64,000 nucleotides of DNA from Burkholderia sp. Ac-20365 (GTDB lineage: Bacteria > Pseudomonadota > Gammaproteobacteria > Burkholderiales > Burkholderiaceae), in contig NZ_JAAGPI010000010.1 in NCBI RefSeq assembly GCF_017104715.1, positions 212,086 through 276,085 on the forward strand. Direction: 5' to 3'. Both the position numbers and the translations under genes were made by a program. This document shows, piece by piece, positions 25,101-35,783 of this stretch (the first letter of the stretch is position 1; each line of letters begins with the position of its first letter). The notes beneath the pieces are model-generated. The model had not been told where the DNA came from. It worked only from the letters and a program-made list of their open reading frames with translations, and did not search any database.

Positions 25101-27119
25101 TCAGGGATGGCGGATATAGTCCACCAGCGCTGTCGTATAGGCATCCGGCTTCCGGTCGACGAGGCTCACCAGCACCGTCACCAGAAAGCCCGCCGGCACG
25201 CCGAACACGCCCGAACTGATCGGTTCGATGCCGAACCACCTCGGCCCGACAAAGCCCGTCAGTTGCGTGAAGAACGGATACGTCGACACGATGTACCAGA
25301 TGCACACCACCAGCCCCGCCACCATGCCCGCCACGGCGCCGAGACGCGTCGTGCGCTTCCAGAATACGCCGAGCACGAGCACGGGAAATAGACTCGACGC
25401 CGCCAGCGAAAACGCCGCGCCCACCAGAAACAGGATGTTCCCCGTATTCAGCGACGCCACGTACGACGCGAACAGCGCCACACCCAGCAGCAGGATCTTC
25501 GAGATCGTCACCCGCTTCTGGCTCGACGCCTCGGGATCGACCATGTGGTAGTAGACGTCGTGCGACAGCGCATTGGCGATCGTCAGCAGCAAACCGTCGG
25601 CTGTCGAGAGCGCCGCCGCCAGCGCGCCCGCCGCGATCAACCCCGACATCACGTAAGGCAGCCCCGCTATCTCCGGCGCGGCGAGCACGACCATATCCGG
25701 CTGCATCTGGATCTCGCTCCAGCGCACGATGCCGTCGCCGTTCACATCGGCGATGCTGAGCAGGTACGGCTCGACCCGCCGCCACTGCATCACCCATTGA
25801 GGCAGATCGGAAAAACGATGCCCGACCAGATTCGACAGAATCTCGTATTTGATCAGCACCGCGAGCACGGGCACCGTCAGATAGAACAGCGCGACAAAGA
25901 ACAGCGTCCAGCCGACCGAGCGCCGCGCCGACGCCACCGACGTCGTCGTGTTGTAGCGCGTGAGAATGTGCGGCAGGCTCGCCGTCCCCAGTGAAAGACA
26001 CAGCAGCAACGATAGAAAGTTACGCAGATGCAGCCGCCGATCGTCGTCGTTTGCAGCGGGAAACGGTTCGTGCATCGGCACGGGCGACGCCGCGCGCTGC
26101 AATATCTCGTCGCGTTGCTGTGCCCACACGATCTGCGCCGTCGCGGGATCGCGCGGAAAACGCTCGATGCGCCTCTCCAGACCGGCGATCTCCCGCAGCG
26201 GTCCGTTGTGCCGCCTCAGATCGTCGAGCTGCGCGGTAAGGCGGCTCTTCTCGTCGAGATACGACTGCGGCAGACTGTCGATCTGCGTCTGGATCAACGC
26301 GGCGCGCATCCGGTAGTCGTCGCGCACGGCCTGCTCCGTCGGCGCGTCGCGCACCTGCCGCTCGAGCGACTCGACCCGCTCCATCAGGCGTCCGTAGTGG
26401 AGTTGCGGCACCCAGCCGAGCCCGTCCTTGTGCGCAATCATCGACACGGGAATCAGGAACGCCGCGATCAGGATGATGTACTGCGCGACCTGCGTCCACG
26501 TGACCGCGCGCATGCCGCCGAGAAACGAACACACGAGAATGCCCGCGAGCCCGCAGAAGATCCCGATTGCAAAGTCCACGCCGATAAAGCGCGTCGCGAT
26601 CAGCCCAACGCCCTGAATCTGCGCGACGAGATACACGAACGAACAGAGGATCGCCGATAGCGCCGCGAGCCCGCGCACCGCATTGCTCGAAAAGCGCGTG
26701 CCGAGAAAATCGGGAATCGTGTAGCGCGCGAGCTTGCGCACATAGGGCGCGAGCAGAAACGCGACGAGGCAGTAGCCGCCCGTCCAGCCCATCATGTACG
26801 CAAGGCCGTCGTAGCCCGTCGCGTACAGGGTGCCCGCGAGACCGATGAACGACGCCGCCGACAGCCAGTCCGCCGCCGTCGCCATGCCGTTGAACGCGGA
26901 CGGCACGCGCCGCCCGGCCACGTAGTATTCGACGAGATCGGAGGTGCGCGACAGCAGACCGATCACCGCATACACGGCGATCGGCACGAACAGGAACACA
27001 TAGCCGATCCACGTGCCGGGGCCGTTTGCCGCCTCGATGCGCCAGAGCAGATAGATGAACGCGAAGAAACCGAGCGTGTACAGCGAATACAGACGGATCA
27101 GCCGGTTCGCGAGCTTCAT
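25101..27119 (-). CDS. Sodium/solute symporter, large subunit, with an EF-hand-like loop
   Basis: 672 residues, a long member of the SSS family (VC_2705-like subfamily, about 13 membrane segments). Core motifs include SDLVEYYVAGRRVPSAFNGMATAADWLSAASFIGLAGTLYATGYDGLAY and ALAAALSTADGLLLTIANALSHDVYY. Two additions stand out: a charged insertion at about residues 232-360 with coiled-coil character, and a 12-residue loop DVNGDGIVRWSE at residues 458-469 that fits the calcium-binding EF-hand pattern. Family relatives carry acetate, pyruvate or similar monocarboxylates. It overlaps the small subunit gene by 4 bp and lies near acs, which supports acetate uptake. The substrate is inferred. Confidence 0.88.
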   Translation of the reverse strand: MKLANRLIRLYSLYTLGFFAFIYLLWRIEAANGPGTWIGYVFLFVPIAVYAVIGLLSRTSDLVEYYVAGRRVPSAFNGMATAADWLSAASFIGLAGTLYATGYDGLAYMMGWTGGYCLVAFLLAPYVRKLARYTIPDFLGTRFSSNAVRGLAALSAILCSFVYLVAQIQGVGLIATRFIGVDFAIGIFCGLAGILVCSFLGGMRAVTWTQVAQYIILIAAFLIPVSMIAHKDGLGWVPQLHYGRLMERVESLERQVRDAPTEQAVRDDYRMRAALIQTQIDSLPQSYLDEKSRLTAQLDDLRRHNGPLREIAGLERRIERFPRDPATAQIVWAQQRDEILQRAASPVPMHEPFPAANDDDRRLHLRNFLSLLLCLSLGTASLPHILTRYNTTTSVASARRSVGWTLFFVALFYLTVPVLAVLIKYEILSNLVGHRFSDLPQWVMQWRRVEPYLLSIADVNGDGIVRWSEIQMQPDMVVLAAPEIAGLPYVMSGLIAAGALAAALSTADGLLLTIANALSHDVYYHMVDPEASSQKRVTISKILLLGVALFASYVASLNTGNILFLVGAAFSLAASSLFPVLVLGVFWKRTTRLGAVAGMVAGLVVCIWYIVSTYPFFTQLTGFVGPRWFGIEPISSGVFGVPAGFLVTVLVSLVDRKPDAYTTALVDYIRHP

Positions 27120-27481
27120 CGGTCGGCCGCGCGCTCGGCGAAGTTGTCGGTTGCAGTGGCTTCGAGTGCGCGCTGGAGCGTCGCGTCGGCGCGCTGCATC
27201 AGCACGATATACACGCCGATCAACACGAGGTACACGAGAATCGCACCTTGCGCACCCATGTAGAACGGCAGGCTGAAGCCCGCGAAACGCACCTGCAAGA
27301 TGCTGCGCGCGAAGAGCGGCACGATGAACGACACGAAGAAACCGATCAGCATCAACACGACGATCAAGCCGATATTGAAGCGCCAGTAGCGCGCGTGCGC
27401 GCGCGCCATCGCCGCCGTGACGGGAGGCGGCTCGGGTAAAGGGTTGATCGGGTTCTGCGGTCTGTGGTGTCGCGCGGCCAT
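27116..27481 (-). CDS. DUF4212 sodium/substrate symporter small subunit
   Basis: 121 residues with two membrane segments (YWRFNIGLIVVLMLIGFFVSFIVPLFA and FSLPFYMGAQGAILVYLVLIGVYIVLM). This pattern and the ARAHARYWRFN lead-in define the DUF4212 small subunit found only next to this class of SSS symporters. Its stop overlaps the start of the large subunit gene (ATGA), so translation is probably coupled. The ATG at 27481 is preferred over the frame start at 27556. Confidence 0.87.
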   Translation of the reverse strand: MAARHHRPQNPINPLPEPPPVTAAMARAHARYWRFNIGLIVVLMLIGFFVSFIVPLFARSILQVRFAGFSLPFYMGAQGAILVYLVLIGVYIVLMQRADATLQRALEATATDNFAERAADR

Positions 27482-27554
27482 GGGCCTATTTATCAAAAAC
27501 GTGTTGCATCGGCAATCGGGGTTGTCCGCGCAACGATCTCTGTGAGCGCGAGGC

Positions 27555-27590
27555 AAATGAAAAACGGCGCATCCGGATGGAATGCGCCGT
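27555..27590 (-). terminator. Terminator of acs
   Basis: Stem ACGGCGCAT (27564-27572) with ATGCGCCGT (27582-27590) around a 9-base loop, followed on the minus strand by a T run (27558-27563). It sits 42 bp past the acs stop. Confidence 0.85.
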
Positions 27591-27631
27591 CTGATTCTTC
27601 ACGGCGTCAAGCCGTCGTCACGCGCGGACGA

Positions 27632-29614
<1,983 letters not shown>

Positions 29615-30058
29615 CGACTACCCCTTGGTGAAGATGAAACGTCAATCCTTGCCGGTGCGCGCGCGTTGCGTGCAGGCCGTGGCCAGCGCAGCGCGTCGCT
29701 CCATATCGTCATACCGGTCATCGTGGCACCGCGCATGTCGTTGATGCGCGGCGTGTCTCCCACCCTCGTGCGTATCGAACACAGACAGCGATACGCACAC
29801 AGCGATTCGGCGAATGACAACTGCGGCGTCGCAACATCTGGCGCGCCGCATGTCTTCATCAGCTTCGATCACTTCCCACGATAAGCGTTGCAACTTACCG
29901 CGTACTTACGTGGGAGCCGACCATCCGGTAGGCGAAACACCAGGCGCAGCGCGCTTTGCAAGCGACCTGCAAGGCTCGCGTTGCGGTGACTTCGCTGCCT
30001 TTGCGCCGATGTTAGCGCCCTTTTACAATGCTAACTGATCTAGCCGTGTGGATTCCAG
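29615..30058. promoter_or_regulatory. Intergenic region between acs and an EamA gene
   Basis: 444 bp with no convincing gene on either strand; short frames have no ribosome site and poor codon use. It should hold the promoters of acs (minus) and of the EamA transporter (plus). No clear operator palindrome was seen. Confidence 0.4.
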
Positions 30059-30958
30059 TTGAACCGCTACTCCCTGTTCCTCATTGCCGCGATGCTGCTC
30101 GTCGGCAGCAACGTCGGTATCGGCAAGTCGATTGTCGCGTTCGTCCCCGTCCCGCTCTTCGCCCTCCTGCGCTTCGTGATCGCGATGGCCGTGCTGTGGC
30201 CGCTGCTACGCGTGAGCAAGCTGCGGCGCGTGAAACGTGGCGAATGGCTCAACCTTTTCCTGCAGGCGCTGTTCGGTACATTCGGGTTTACGCTGCTGAT
30301 GCTCAACGGCGTGCATCGGACCAGCGCCGTCGCGGCAGGCGTCATCACGAGCACGATTCCCGCCGTGGTCGCGCTGTTCTCGTGGATCTTCCTGAAGGAA
30401 AAGCCGGATGGCCGCGCGCTTGCGTCGATTGCGCTTGCGATCGCCGGCGTGGTCGTCATCAATCTCGCGCATGCGGGCGCAGCGCCTGGTGCCGCGAACG
30501 AGAGTTCGTTCGCGGGCAATCTGATGGTGCTCGGCGCCGTGTGCTGCGAATCACTCTATGTGATCCTGTCGCGCCGCCTCACGCAGACGCTCGCGCCTAT
30601 CGACATCTGCGCATACACGCACCTGTTCGGCCTGCTGCTGATGCTGCCGCTCGGCGTCTCGTCATTGTTCGCGTTCAGCTATGCGAGCGTGCCTGTCAGC
30701 ATCTGGGCGCTGGTGCTGTGGTACGGGCTGTCGGCAAGCATTTTCTCGTTCTGGCTGTGGATGAAGGGTATCCGCCATGTGCCGGGCAGCCTTGCCGGCG
30801 TGTTCAGCGCGGTGCTGCCCGTCGCCGCTGCCGCATATGGAATCGTGTTCCTCGACGAACGGCCGACGCTCGCGCACGGCGTCGCGCTCGCCTGCGTGGT
30901 CGCGGGCATCGCGCTCGCAAGCCTGAAGGCGCGGCGCGTGCCGCCCGTCGCTTCGTAG
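30059..30958 (+). CDS. EamA/DMT family transporter
   Basis: 299 residues with ten hydrophobic segments in two EamA repeats (LLVGSNVGIGKSIVAFVPVPLFALLRFVIA, then AGVITSTIPAVVALFSWIFLKEKPDGRALASIALAIAGV; second half IFSFWLWMKGIRHVPGSLAGVFSAVLPVAAAAYGIVFLDERP). It would export a small metabolite through the inner membrane; the substrate is unknown. No ATG fits the family N-terminus, so a TTG at 30059 is proposed (reads MNRYSLFLIAAMLL). An ATG 11 codons in would cut into the first membrane helix. Confidence 0.82.
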   Translation: MNRYSLFLIAAMLLVGSNVGIGKSIVAFVPVPLFALLRFVIAMAVLWPLLRVSKLRRVKRGEWLNLFLQALFGTFGFTLLMLNGVHRTSAVAAGVITSTIPAVVALFSWIFLKEKPDGRALASIALAIAGVVVINLAHAGAAPGAANESSFAGNLMVLGAVCCESLYVILSRRLTQTLAPIDICAYTHLFGLLLMLPLGVSSLFAFSYASVPVSIWALVLWYGLSASIFSFWLWMKGIRHVPGSLAGVFSAVLPVAAAAYGIVFLDERPTLAHGVALACVVAGIALASLKARRVPPVAS

Positions 30959-31193
30959 CGCGTTGGCGCGCGCCGCCGGAACCGCGCCTGCGTGCTTCGA
31001 CATGGCTGTCACGGTTCCCGCTGTACAATACGGCGCCCAGCGCGCCTTGCCGGCCGGTTTCACCACCGCGCCGCTGACCGTCGGTGTTTCGCTTTTCGCG
31101 TGATCCGCCGTCGTCGATGCGAGCGCGTCCGTGCACGCCGTATGCGACAACACGATCCGTCACCACGAAGCGCCAACATCAAGCCGAACGCCC

Positions 31194-31811
31194 ATGACCG
31201 CTCCGCGCCCCATTTCCCCCGGCCGCCCGCGCCGCATGCGCCTGCTGCCCTCCGTGATCTTCATGAGCCGCTGGCTGCAGGTGCCGCTGTATCTGGGCCT
31301 GATCATCGCTCAAGCCGTCTACGTCGTGCTGTTCGTCAAGGAGGTGTGGCACCTCGTGACCTCGGCGATGACGCTCAACGAAACCAACACCATGCTGATC
31401 GTGCTCGGCCTGATCGACGTGGTGATGATCTCGAACCTGCTGATCATGGTGATCGTCGGCGGGTATGAAACGTTCGTCTCGCGCCTTGGCCTGGAAGGTC
31501 ATCCCGACGAGCCCGAATGGCTCGACCATGTGAACGCGGGTGTGCTGAAGGTCAAGCTGTCGATGGCGCTGATCGGCATCTCGTCGATTCATCTGCTGAA
31601 GACCTTCATCGATCCGGACCAGCACACGCAGCAAGGTGTGATGTGGCAGGTCATCATCCACGTCACGTTCCTCGTGTCGGCGCTGGTGATGGCATTCGTC
31701 GACCGGCTGACCACGCATACGCATCCGGAACATTTTCACGAGCCCGTGGCGCGCGGCAGCGCTGCGCACGGCGACAACACAACGGTTTCCCCCTCCCATG
31801 AACGCGTCTGA
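31194..31811 (+). CDS. YqhA/UPF0114 family membrane protein
   Basis: 205 residues with three or four membrane spans: WLQVPLYLGLIIAQAVYVVLFVKEVWHLV, IVLGLIDVVMISNLLIMVIVGGYETFVSRLGLEGHPDEPEWLDHVNAGVLKVKLSMALIGISSIHLLKTFI and IIHVTFLVSALVMAFVDRL. The SRLxLxxHPDEPEWLxHV segment is diagnostic. The role of the family is unknown. The ATG at 31194 is preferred over 31131. The fumarase gene starts 60 bp downstream on the same strand, so the two may be cotranscribed. Confidence 0.88.
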   Translation: MTAPRPISPGRPRRMRLLPSVIFMSRWLQVPLYLGLIIAQAVYVVLFVKEVWHLVTSAMTLNETNTMLIVLGLIDVVMISNLLIMVIVGGYETFVSRLGLEGHPDEPEWLDHVNAGVLKVKLSMALIGISSIHLLKTFIDPDQHTQQGVMWQVIIHVTFLVSALVMAFVDRLTTHTHPEHFHEPVARGSAAHGDNTTVSPSHERV

Positions 31812-31871
31812 CCGGCCGCATCGTCAAGCGGCCGCGATAACGAACGCGACACTGCCCCACTGAGCCTAGCC

Positions 31872-33395
31872 ATGACCGTCATCAAACAGGAAGACCTGAT
31901 CCAGAGTATTGCGGACTCGCTGCAGTACATCAGCTACTACCATCCGCTCGACTACATCGAAGCGCTTGGCCGCGCGTACGAACTCGAAGAGAGCCCGGCT
32001 GCAAAGGACGCGATTGCGCAGATCCTGACGAACAGCCGCATGTGCGCCGAAGGCAAGCGCCCGATCTGCCAGGACACGGGTATCGTCACGGTGTTCGTGA
32101 AGGTCGGCATGGACGTGCGCTGGGACGGCGCCACCATGAGCGTCACCGACATGATCAACGAAGGTGTGCGCCGCGGTTACCTGAACCCGGACAACGTGCT
32201 GCGCGCGTCGATCGTGAGCCCGCCCGAAGGCGGCCGCAAGAACACGAAGGACAACACGCCGGCGGTGATCCACTACGAGATCGTGCCGGGCGACAAGGTC
32301 GATGTGCAGGTCGCGGCCAAGGGCGGCGGCTCGGAGAACAAGTCGAAGTTCGCGATGCTGAACCCGTCGGATTCGATCGTCGACTGGATCCTGAAGACCG
32401 TGCCGACGATGGGCGCAGGCTGGTGCCCGCCCGGCATGCTCGGGATTGGTATCGGCGGCACGGCTGAAAAGGCGATGGTCATGGCGAAGGAATCGCTGAT
32501 GGACCCGATCGACATTCAGGACGTGATCGCGCGCGGCCCGCAGGACTGGATCGAAGAACTGCGTGTGGAACTGCATGAGAAGGTCAACGCGCTCGGTATC
32601 GGCGCACAAGGCCTGGGCGGTCTGGCCACGGTGCTCGACGTGAAGATCATGGCGGCACCGACGCACGCTGCCTCGAAGCCGATCGCGATCATCCCGAACT
32701 GCGCGGCGACGCGTCACGCGCACTTCACGCTGGATGGCACGGGCGTCGCGAAGCTCACGCCGCCGCCGCTCGACGCATGGCCGAAGGTGCAGTGGGAACC
32801 GGACACCGAAAAGAGCCAGCGCGTCGACCTGAACACGCTGACGCCGGAACAGGTCGCCTCGTGGACGCCGGGCCAGACGCTCCTGCTGTCGGGCAAGATG
32901 TTGACGGGCCGCGACGCCGCGCACAAGCGCATCGCCGACATGCTCGCCAAGGGCGAAAAGCTGCCCGTCGATTTCACGAACCGCGTGATCTATTACGTCG
33001 GTCCGGTCGATCCGGTGCGTGACGAAGCGGTCGGCCCGGCAGGCCCGACCACGGCTACGCGCATGGACAAGTTCACGGAAACGATGCTCGCGCAAACCGG
33101 TTTGATCTCGATGATCGGCAAGGCCGAGCGCGGCCCCGTCGCCATCGAGGCGATCAAGAAGCACAAGGCTGCGTATCTGATGGCCGTGGGCGGCGCTGCG
33201 TATCTGGTGTCGAAGGCGATTCGCAGCGCGAAGGTGCTCGCGTTCGAAGATCTCGGCATGGAAGCCATCTATGAATTCGACGTGCAGGACATGCCCGTGA
33301 CGGTCGCCGTCGATTCGAACGGCACGTCGGTTCACCAGACGGGACCGAAGGAATGGCAGGCCAAGATCGGTAAGATTCCCGTCGCGACTGCTTAA
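31872..33395 (+). CDS. fumA: Class I fumarate hydratase (Fe-S)
   Basis: 507 residues in the class I (oxygen-sensitive, 4Fe-4S) fumarase family, with the alpha and beta parts fused in one chain. Diagnostic segments are RPICQDTGIVTVFVKVG, KGGGSENKSKFAMLNPSD, GWCPPGMLGIGIGGTAEKAM and IPNCAATRHAHFTLDG, whose cysteines would ligate the cluster, and TATRMDKFTETMLAQTGLISMIGKAERG in the C-terminal part. It interconverts fumarate and malate in the citric acid cycle. A strong terminator follows at 33416. The long ORF on the other strand is its shadow. Confidence 0.94.
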   Translation: MTVIKQEDLIQSIADSLQYISYYHPLDYIEALGRAYELEESPAAKDAIAQILTNSRMCAEGKRPICQDTGIVTVFVKVGMDVRWDGATMSVTDMINEGVRRGYLNPDNVLRASIVSPPEGGRKNTKDNTPAVIHYEIVPGDKVDVQVAAKGGGSENKSKFAMLNPSDSIVDWILKTVPTMGAGWCPPGMLGIGIGGTAEKAMVMAKESLMDPIDIQDVIARGPQDWIEELRVELHEKVNALGIGAQGLGGLATVLDVKIMAAPTHAASKPIAIIPNCAATRHAHFTLDGTGVAKLTPPPLDAWPKVQWEPDTEKSQRVDLNTLTPEQVASWTPGQTLLLSGKMLTGRDAAHKRIADMLAKGEKLPVDFTNRVIYYVGPVDPVRDEAVGPAGPTTATRMDKFTETMLAQTGLISMIGKAERGPVAIEAIKKHKAAYLMAVGGAAYLVSKAIRSAKVLAFEDLGMEAIYEFDVQDMPVTVAVDSNGTSVHQTGPKEWQAKIGKIPVATA

Positions 33396-33415
33396 AGATT
33401 TTCTTTGTTTTACCG

Positions 33416-33446
33416 AAGCCGGGACGTTATAGTCCCGGCTTTTTTA
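33416..33446 (+). terminator. Terminator of the fumarase gene
   Basis: A perfect 10-bp stem, AAGCCGGGAC (33416-33425) with GTCCCGGCTT (33432-33441), 6-base loop, followed by TTTTATT. It begins 20 bp past the stop codon. Confidence 0.93.
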
Positions 33447-33449
33447 TTG

Positions 33450-33480
33450 TTCACGCAAAATACAAATTTAATTGCGTGAA
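33450..33480. promoter_or_regulatory. Perfect 9-bp inverted repeat upstream of bfr
   Basis: TTCACGCAA (33450-33458) and TTGCGTGAA (33472-33480) are exact complements with a 13-base AT-rich spacer, 89 bp before the bfr start. A partial Fur-like stretch (AATGATTCTCAA) follows immediately. The protein that binds it is unknown. Confidence 0.5.
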
Positions 33481-33568
33481 TGATTCTCAACAACCATATT
33501 CGTCCTTGGCTTTTCGTTTTCAGACGTTTATTGTTGTTGGAAAACCCGGCTCTTGAAGAGGAAAGATC

Positions 33569-34045
33569 ATGCAAGGCGATAAAAAAGTCATCGAATATCT
33601 GAACGCCCAGTTGAAGAACGAATTGACCGCGATCAACCAGTATTTCCTGCACGCACGGATGTACAAGCACTGGGGTCTGGAAAAGCTCGGCAAGCATGAG
33701 TACGACGAATCGATCGGCGAAATGAAACATGCCGACATGCTGATCGAGCGCATTTTCATGCTCGATGGCCTGCCTAATCTGCAGGATCTGCACAAGCTGC
33801 TGATCGGCGAAGAGACGAAAGAGATTCTCGAATGCGATCTGAAGCTCGAATACATCTCGCAGGGTACGTGTAAAGAAGCGATCGCTTATTGCGAATCGGT
33901 GCGCGATTTCATCTCGCGTGAAATCTTCACGACGATTCTCGACGACACCGAAGAACATATCGACTGGCTCGAAACGCAGATCGACCTGATCGACAAGGTC
34001 GGCATCCAGAACTACCAGCAAACCGCGATGGGTTCGCAGGAATAA
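33569..34045 (+). CDS. bfr: Bacterioferritin
   Basis: 158 residues, standard length. The ferroxidase ligands Glu18, Glu51 and His54 and the heme ligand Met52 (in GEMKHAD) are in their usual positions, and DTEEHIDWLETQIDLIDKVGIQNY near the end supplies the remaining Glu/His pair. It would assemble into a 24-subunit iron store with heme at dimer interfaces. Bfd, which reduces heme to release the iron, is encoded 1.25 kb downstream, after murI. Confidence 0.96.
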   Translation: MQGDKKVIEYLNAQLKNELTAINQYFLHARMYKHWGLEKLGKHEYDESIGEMKHADMLIERIFMLDGLPNLQDLHKLLIGEETKEILECDLKLEYISQGTCKEAIAYCESVRDFISREIFTTILDDTEEHIDWLETQIDLIDKVGIQNYQQTAMGSQE

Positions 34046-34098
34046 GACAACACCCGGGCAGGAACGGTCCCCACTCCTGATACACTTCTGCGGTCCGA

Positions 34099-34136
34099 TC
34101 CGCGCAACGTTTCTCCAGGCGCTGCGCGGATTTTCT
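34099..34136 (+). terminator. Terminator downstream of bfr
   Basis: Stem TCCGCGCA (34099-34106) with TGCGCGGA (34123-34130), 16-base loop, then TTTTCTT. It ends just before the murI start at 34142. Confidence 0.7.
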
Positions 34137-34141
34137 TATAT

Positions 34142-35053
34142 ATGGCTTCCGCCGAAACCATGACCGCTTCGTCCCCCGCCGCTGCTCACTCCGCTTCGAT
34201 TCCGCCGCTGACCACGCTCGATCCGCGCGCGCCCGTCGGTATTTTCGATTCGGGACTGGGCGGGTTGTCGGTGCTGCGTGCCGTGCGCTCCGTGCTGCCG
34301 GACGAAGCCATCGTGTACGTCGCGGATTCGCTGTACGCGCCCTATGGCGAACGCGACGACGATTTCATCGCCGACCGTACGCTTGCGATCGGCGAATGGC
34401 TTGTCGCGCAGGGTGTCAAGGCGCTGGTGGTCGCGTGCAATACGGCGACTGCGCAGTCGATCGCGCTGGTGCGCGAAAAGCTCCCTATTCAACTGATCGG
34501 CGTCGAGCCGGGCGTGAAGCCGGCGGCGCAGCAGTCGAAATCGCGCGTGGCGGGCGTGCTCGCGACCCGTGTGACGCTGCGCAGCGCCCGTTTCCAGGGC
34601 CTGCTCGAACGCTACGCCAGCGATTGCCGCTTTCTGTGCCAACCGGGACTTGGTCTCGTGGAAGCCGTGGAACGCTGCGACATCGACTCGCCCGAACTGC
34701 GCAAGCTGCTCGAAAGCTATCTCCAGCCGATGCTCGACGCCGATGCCGACACGCTCGTGCTCGGCTGCACGCACTACCCGTTTCTGGATGCGGCGATCCG
34801 CGACATCGCCGGTGACCGGCTGAGCTTGATCGACACGAGCATCGCGATCGCGCGGCAACTGGAACGCGTGCTCGACCAGCAAGACCTGCGCGCCCCCGCG
34901 CGCGACGCCGCGCCGCAGCCGCGCTTCTGCTCGACCAGCGACGGCGCGCATCTGAAGCAACTCGCCGCGACGCTGCTCGGTATCGACGCACCCGTCGAGC
35001 GCGTGCACATTCCTTCCCGCCGAACGATCACGCCCGATTCCCACGCTGCCTGA
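34142..35053 (+). CDS. murI: Glutamate racemase
   Basis: 303 residues. VGIFDSGLGGLSVLRAVRSVLP, YVADSLYAPYGER, VVACNTATA (first catalytic Cys) and LVLGCTHYPFL (second catalytic Cys) are all present. It makes D-glutamate for peptidoglycan. About 30 residues precede the first strand, longer than in Escherichia-type enzymes; an internal ATG at 34160 is an alternative start. It lies between bfr and bfd, a common order in Burkholderiaceae, without an obvious functional link to iron. Confidence 0.93.
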   Translation: MASAETMTASSPAAAHSASIPPLTTLDPRAPVGIFDSGLGGLSVLRAVRSVLPDEAIVYVADSLYAPYGERDDDFIADRTLAIGEWLVAQGVKALVVACNTATAQSIALVREKLPIQLIGVEPGVKPAAQQSKSRVAGVLATRVTLRSARFQGLLERYASDCRFLCQPGLGLVEAVERCDIDSPELRKLLESYLQPMLDADADTLVLGCTHYPFLDAAIRDIAGDRLSLIDTSIAIARQLERVLDQQDLRAPARDAAPQPRFCSTSDGAHLKQLAATLLGIDAPVERVHIPSRRTITPDSHAA

Positions 35054-35251
35054 CGCAGGTCAACGAACGGCCCCGGAAGGCCGTTCCACGCGCGCATCCG
35101 GCATCAAAATACGTCGCAACCCCTTACCGGCCGCCCCGCCGCGAGGCCCAGCCGACGGGACAACATCCCGCGCGCGATAGACGAAACCCTTCTAACAGGC
35201 TGGTTTTGTTACAAAAATTTGCCTTGGAGGCTTGCCAAACCGACCAAACAA

Positions 35252-35270
35252 AATGATAATAATTCGCATT
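35252..35270. promoter_or_regulatory. Fur box upstream of bfd
   Basis: AATGATAATAATTCGCATT, a 19-bp near-palindrome close to the Fur consensus, 23 bp before the bfd start. The same layout (AATG, two bases, AA ... TT, one base, C) occurs before hemP and ftrA in this window. It implies induction of bfd when iron is scarce. Confidence 0.75.
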
Positions 35271-35293
35271 AACGTTAGCTATCGCGAGCTGTC

Positions 35294-35530
35294 ATGATTG
35301 TCTGCGTGTGCAAGTCTGTATCCGACCGGAAGATCCGTGCATCGATTGCCGAAGGCAACGTCACGTTCGACGAACTCCAGTTCGAACTCGGCGTCGCGAT
35401 GTGCTGCGGCAAATGCGAAGAATCCGTGCGGGATGTCATGGCGCAAAGCGGCGTCTGTGCAAGCCGCTGCGGCGTCGAGCATCACACGCAAGCTGTGCCG
35501 CTGACTTTCTACGAACGCAAGGCAGCCTGA
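35294..35530 (+). CDS. bfd: Bacterioferritin-associated ferredoxin
   Basis: 78 residues with a BFD-type 2Fe-2S domain: MIVCVCKSVSDRKIR supplies the first CxC pair and VAMCCGKCEESVRDV the second cysteine group. Bfd docks on bacterioferritin and passes electrons through its heme so that stored iron is released. A Fur box 23 bp upstream fits expression under iron limitation. The C-terminal 20 residues carry extra Cys and His residues not needed for the cluster. Confidence 0.93.
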   Translation: MIVCVCKSVSDRKIRASIAEGNVTFDELQFELGVAMCCGKCEESVRDVMAQSGVCASRCGVEHHTQAVPLTFYERKAA

Positions 35531-35672
35531 AGCCGGGTTCTCCGCCTTCAACCGCGTTTTGAGCGTAGTGCTTCAACGGGCGCGCCGGTAGCGGGCGCCA
35601 TAGCTTTTCATTCCGCCGTCAGCAAGCCAGTTGGACACCAGCCAGCGACGCCATTCTTCGAGGAGTTCGAGA

Positions 35673-35735
35673 TGGAATTGCTGATCGGTTTTCTGACCAC
35701 TGTCTGTATTTCGTTGCTGATATTCCGAACATGAC
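35673..35735 (+). CDS. Possible 20-residue hydrophobic peptide
   Basis: MELLIGFLTTVCISLLIFRT, a single hydrophobic segment, preceded by GAGGAG (35660-35665) at a workable distance and ending 48 bp before the tonB start. It could be a small membrane peptide or a leader for tonB. Chance is not excluded. Confidence 0.3.
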
Positions 35736-35783
35736 GCTGTTTTGCATGACGTGCTGCATCGCCGGCGCGCCGCCACGCTAACC

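Noticed and set aside
31866..33335. A 489-residue minus strand frame opposite the fumarase gene
   Set aside because: The plus strand encodes an intact class I fumarase; composition of the minus frame is Arg/His/Asp-rich and without domains.
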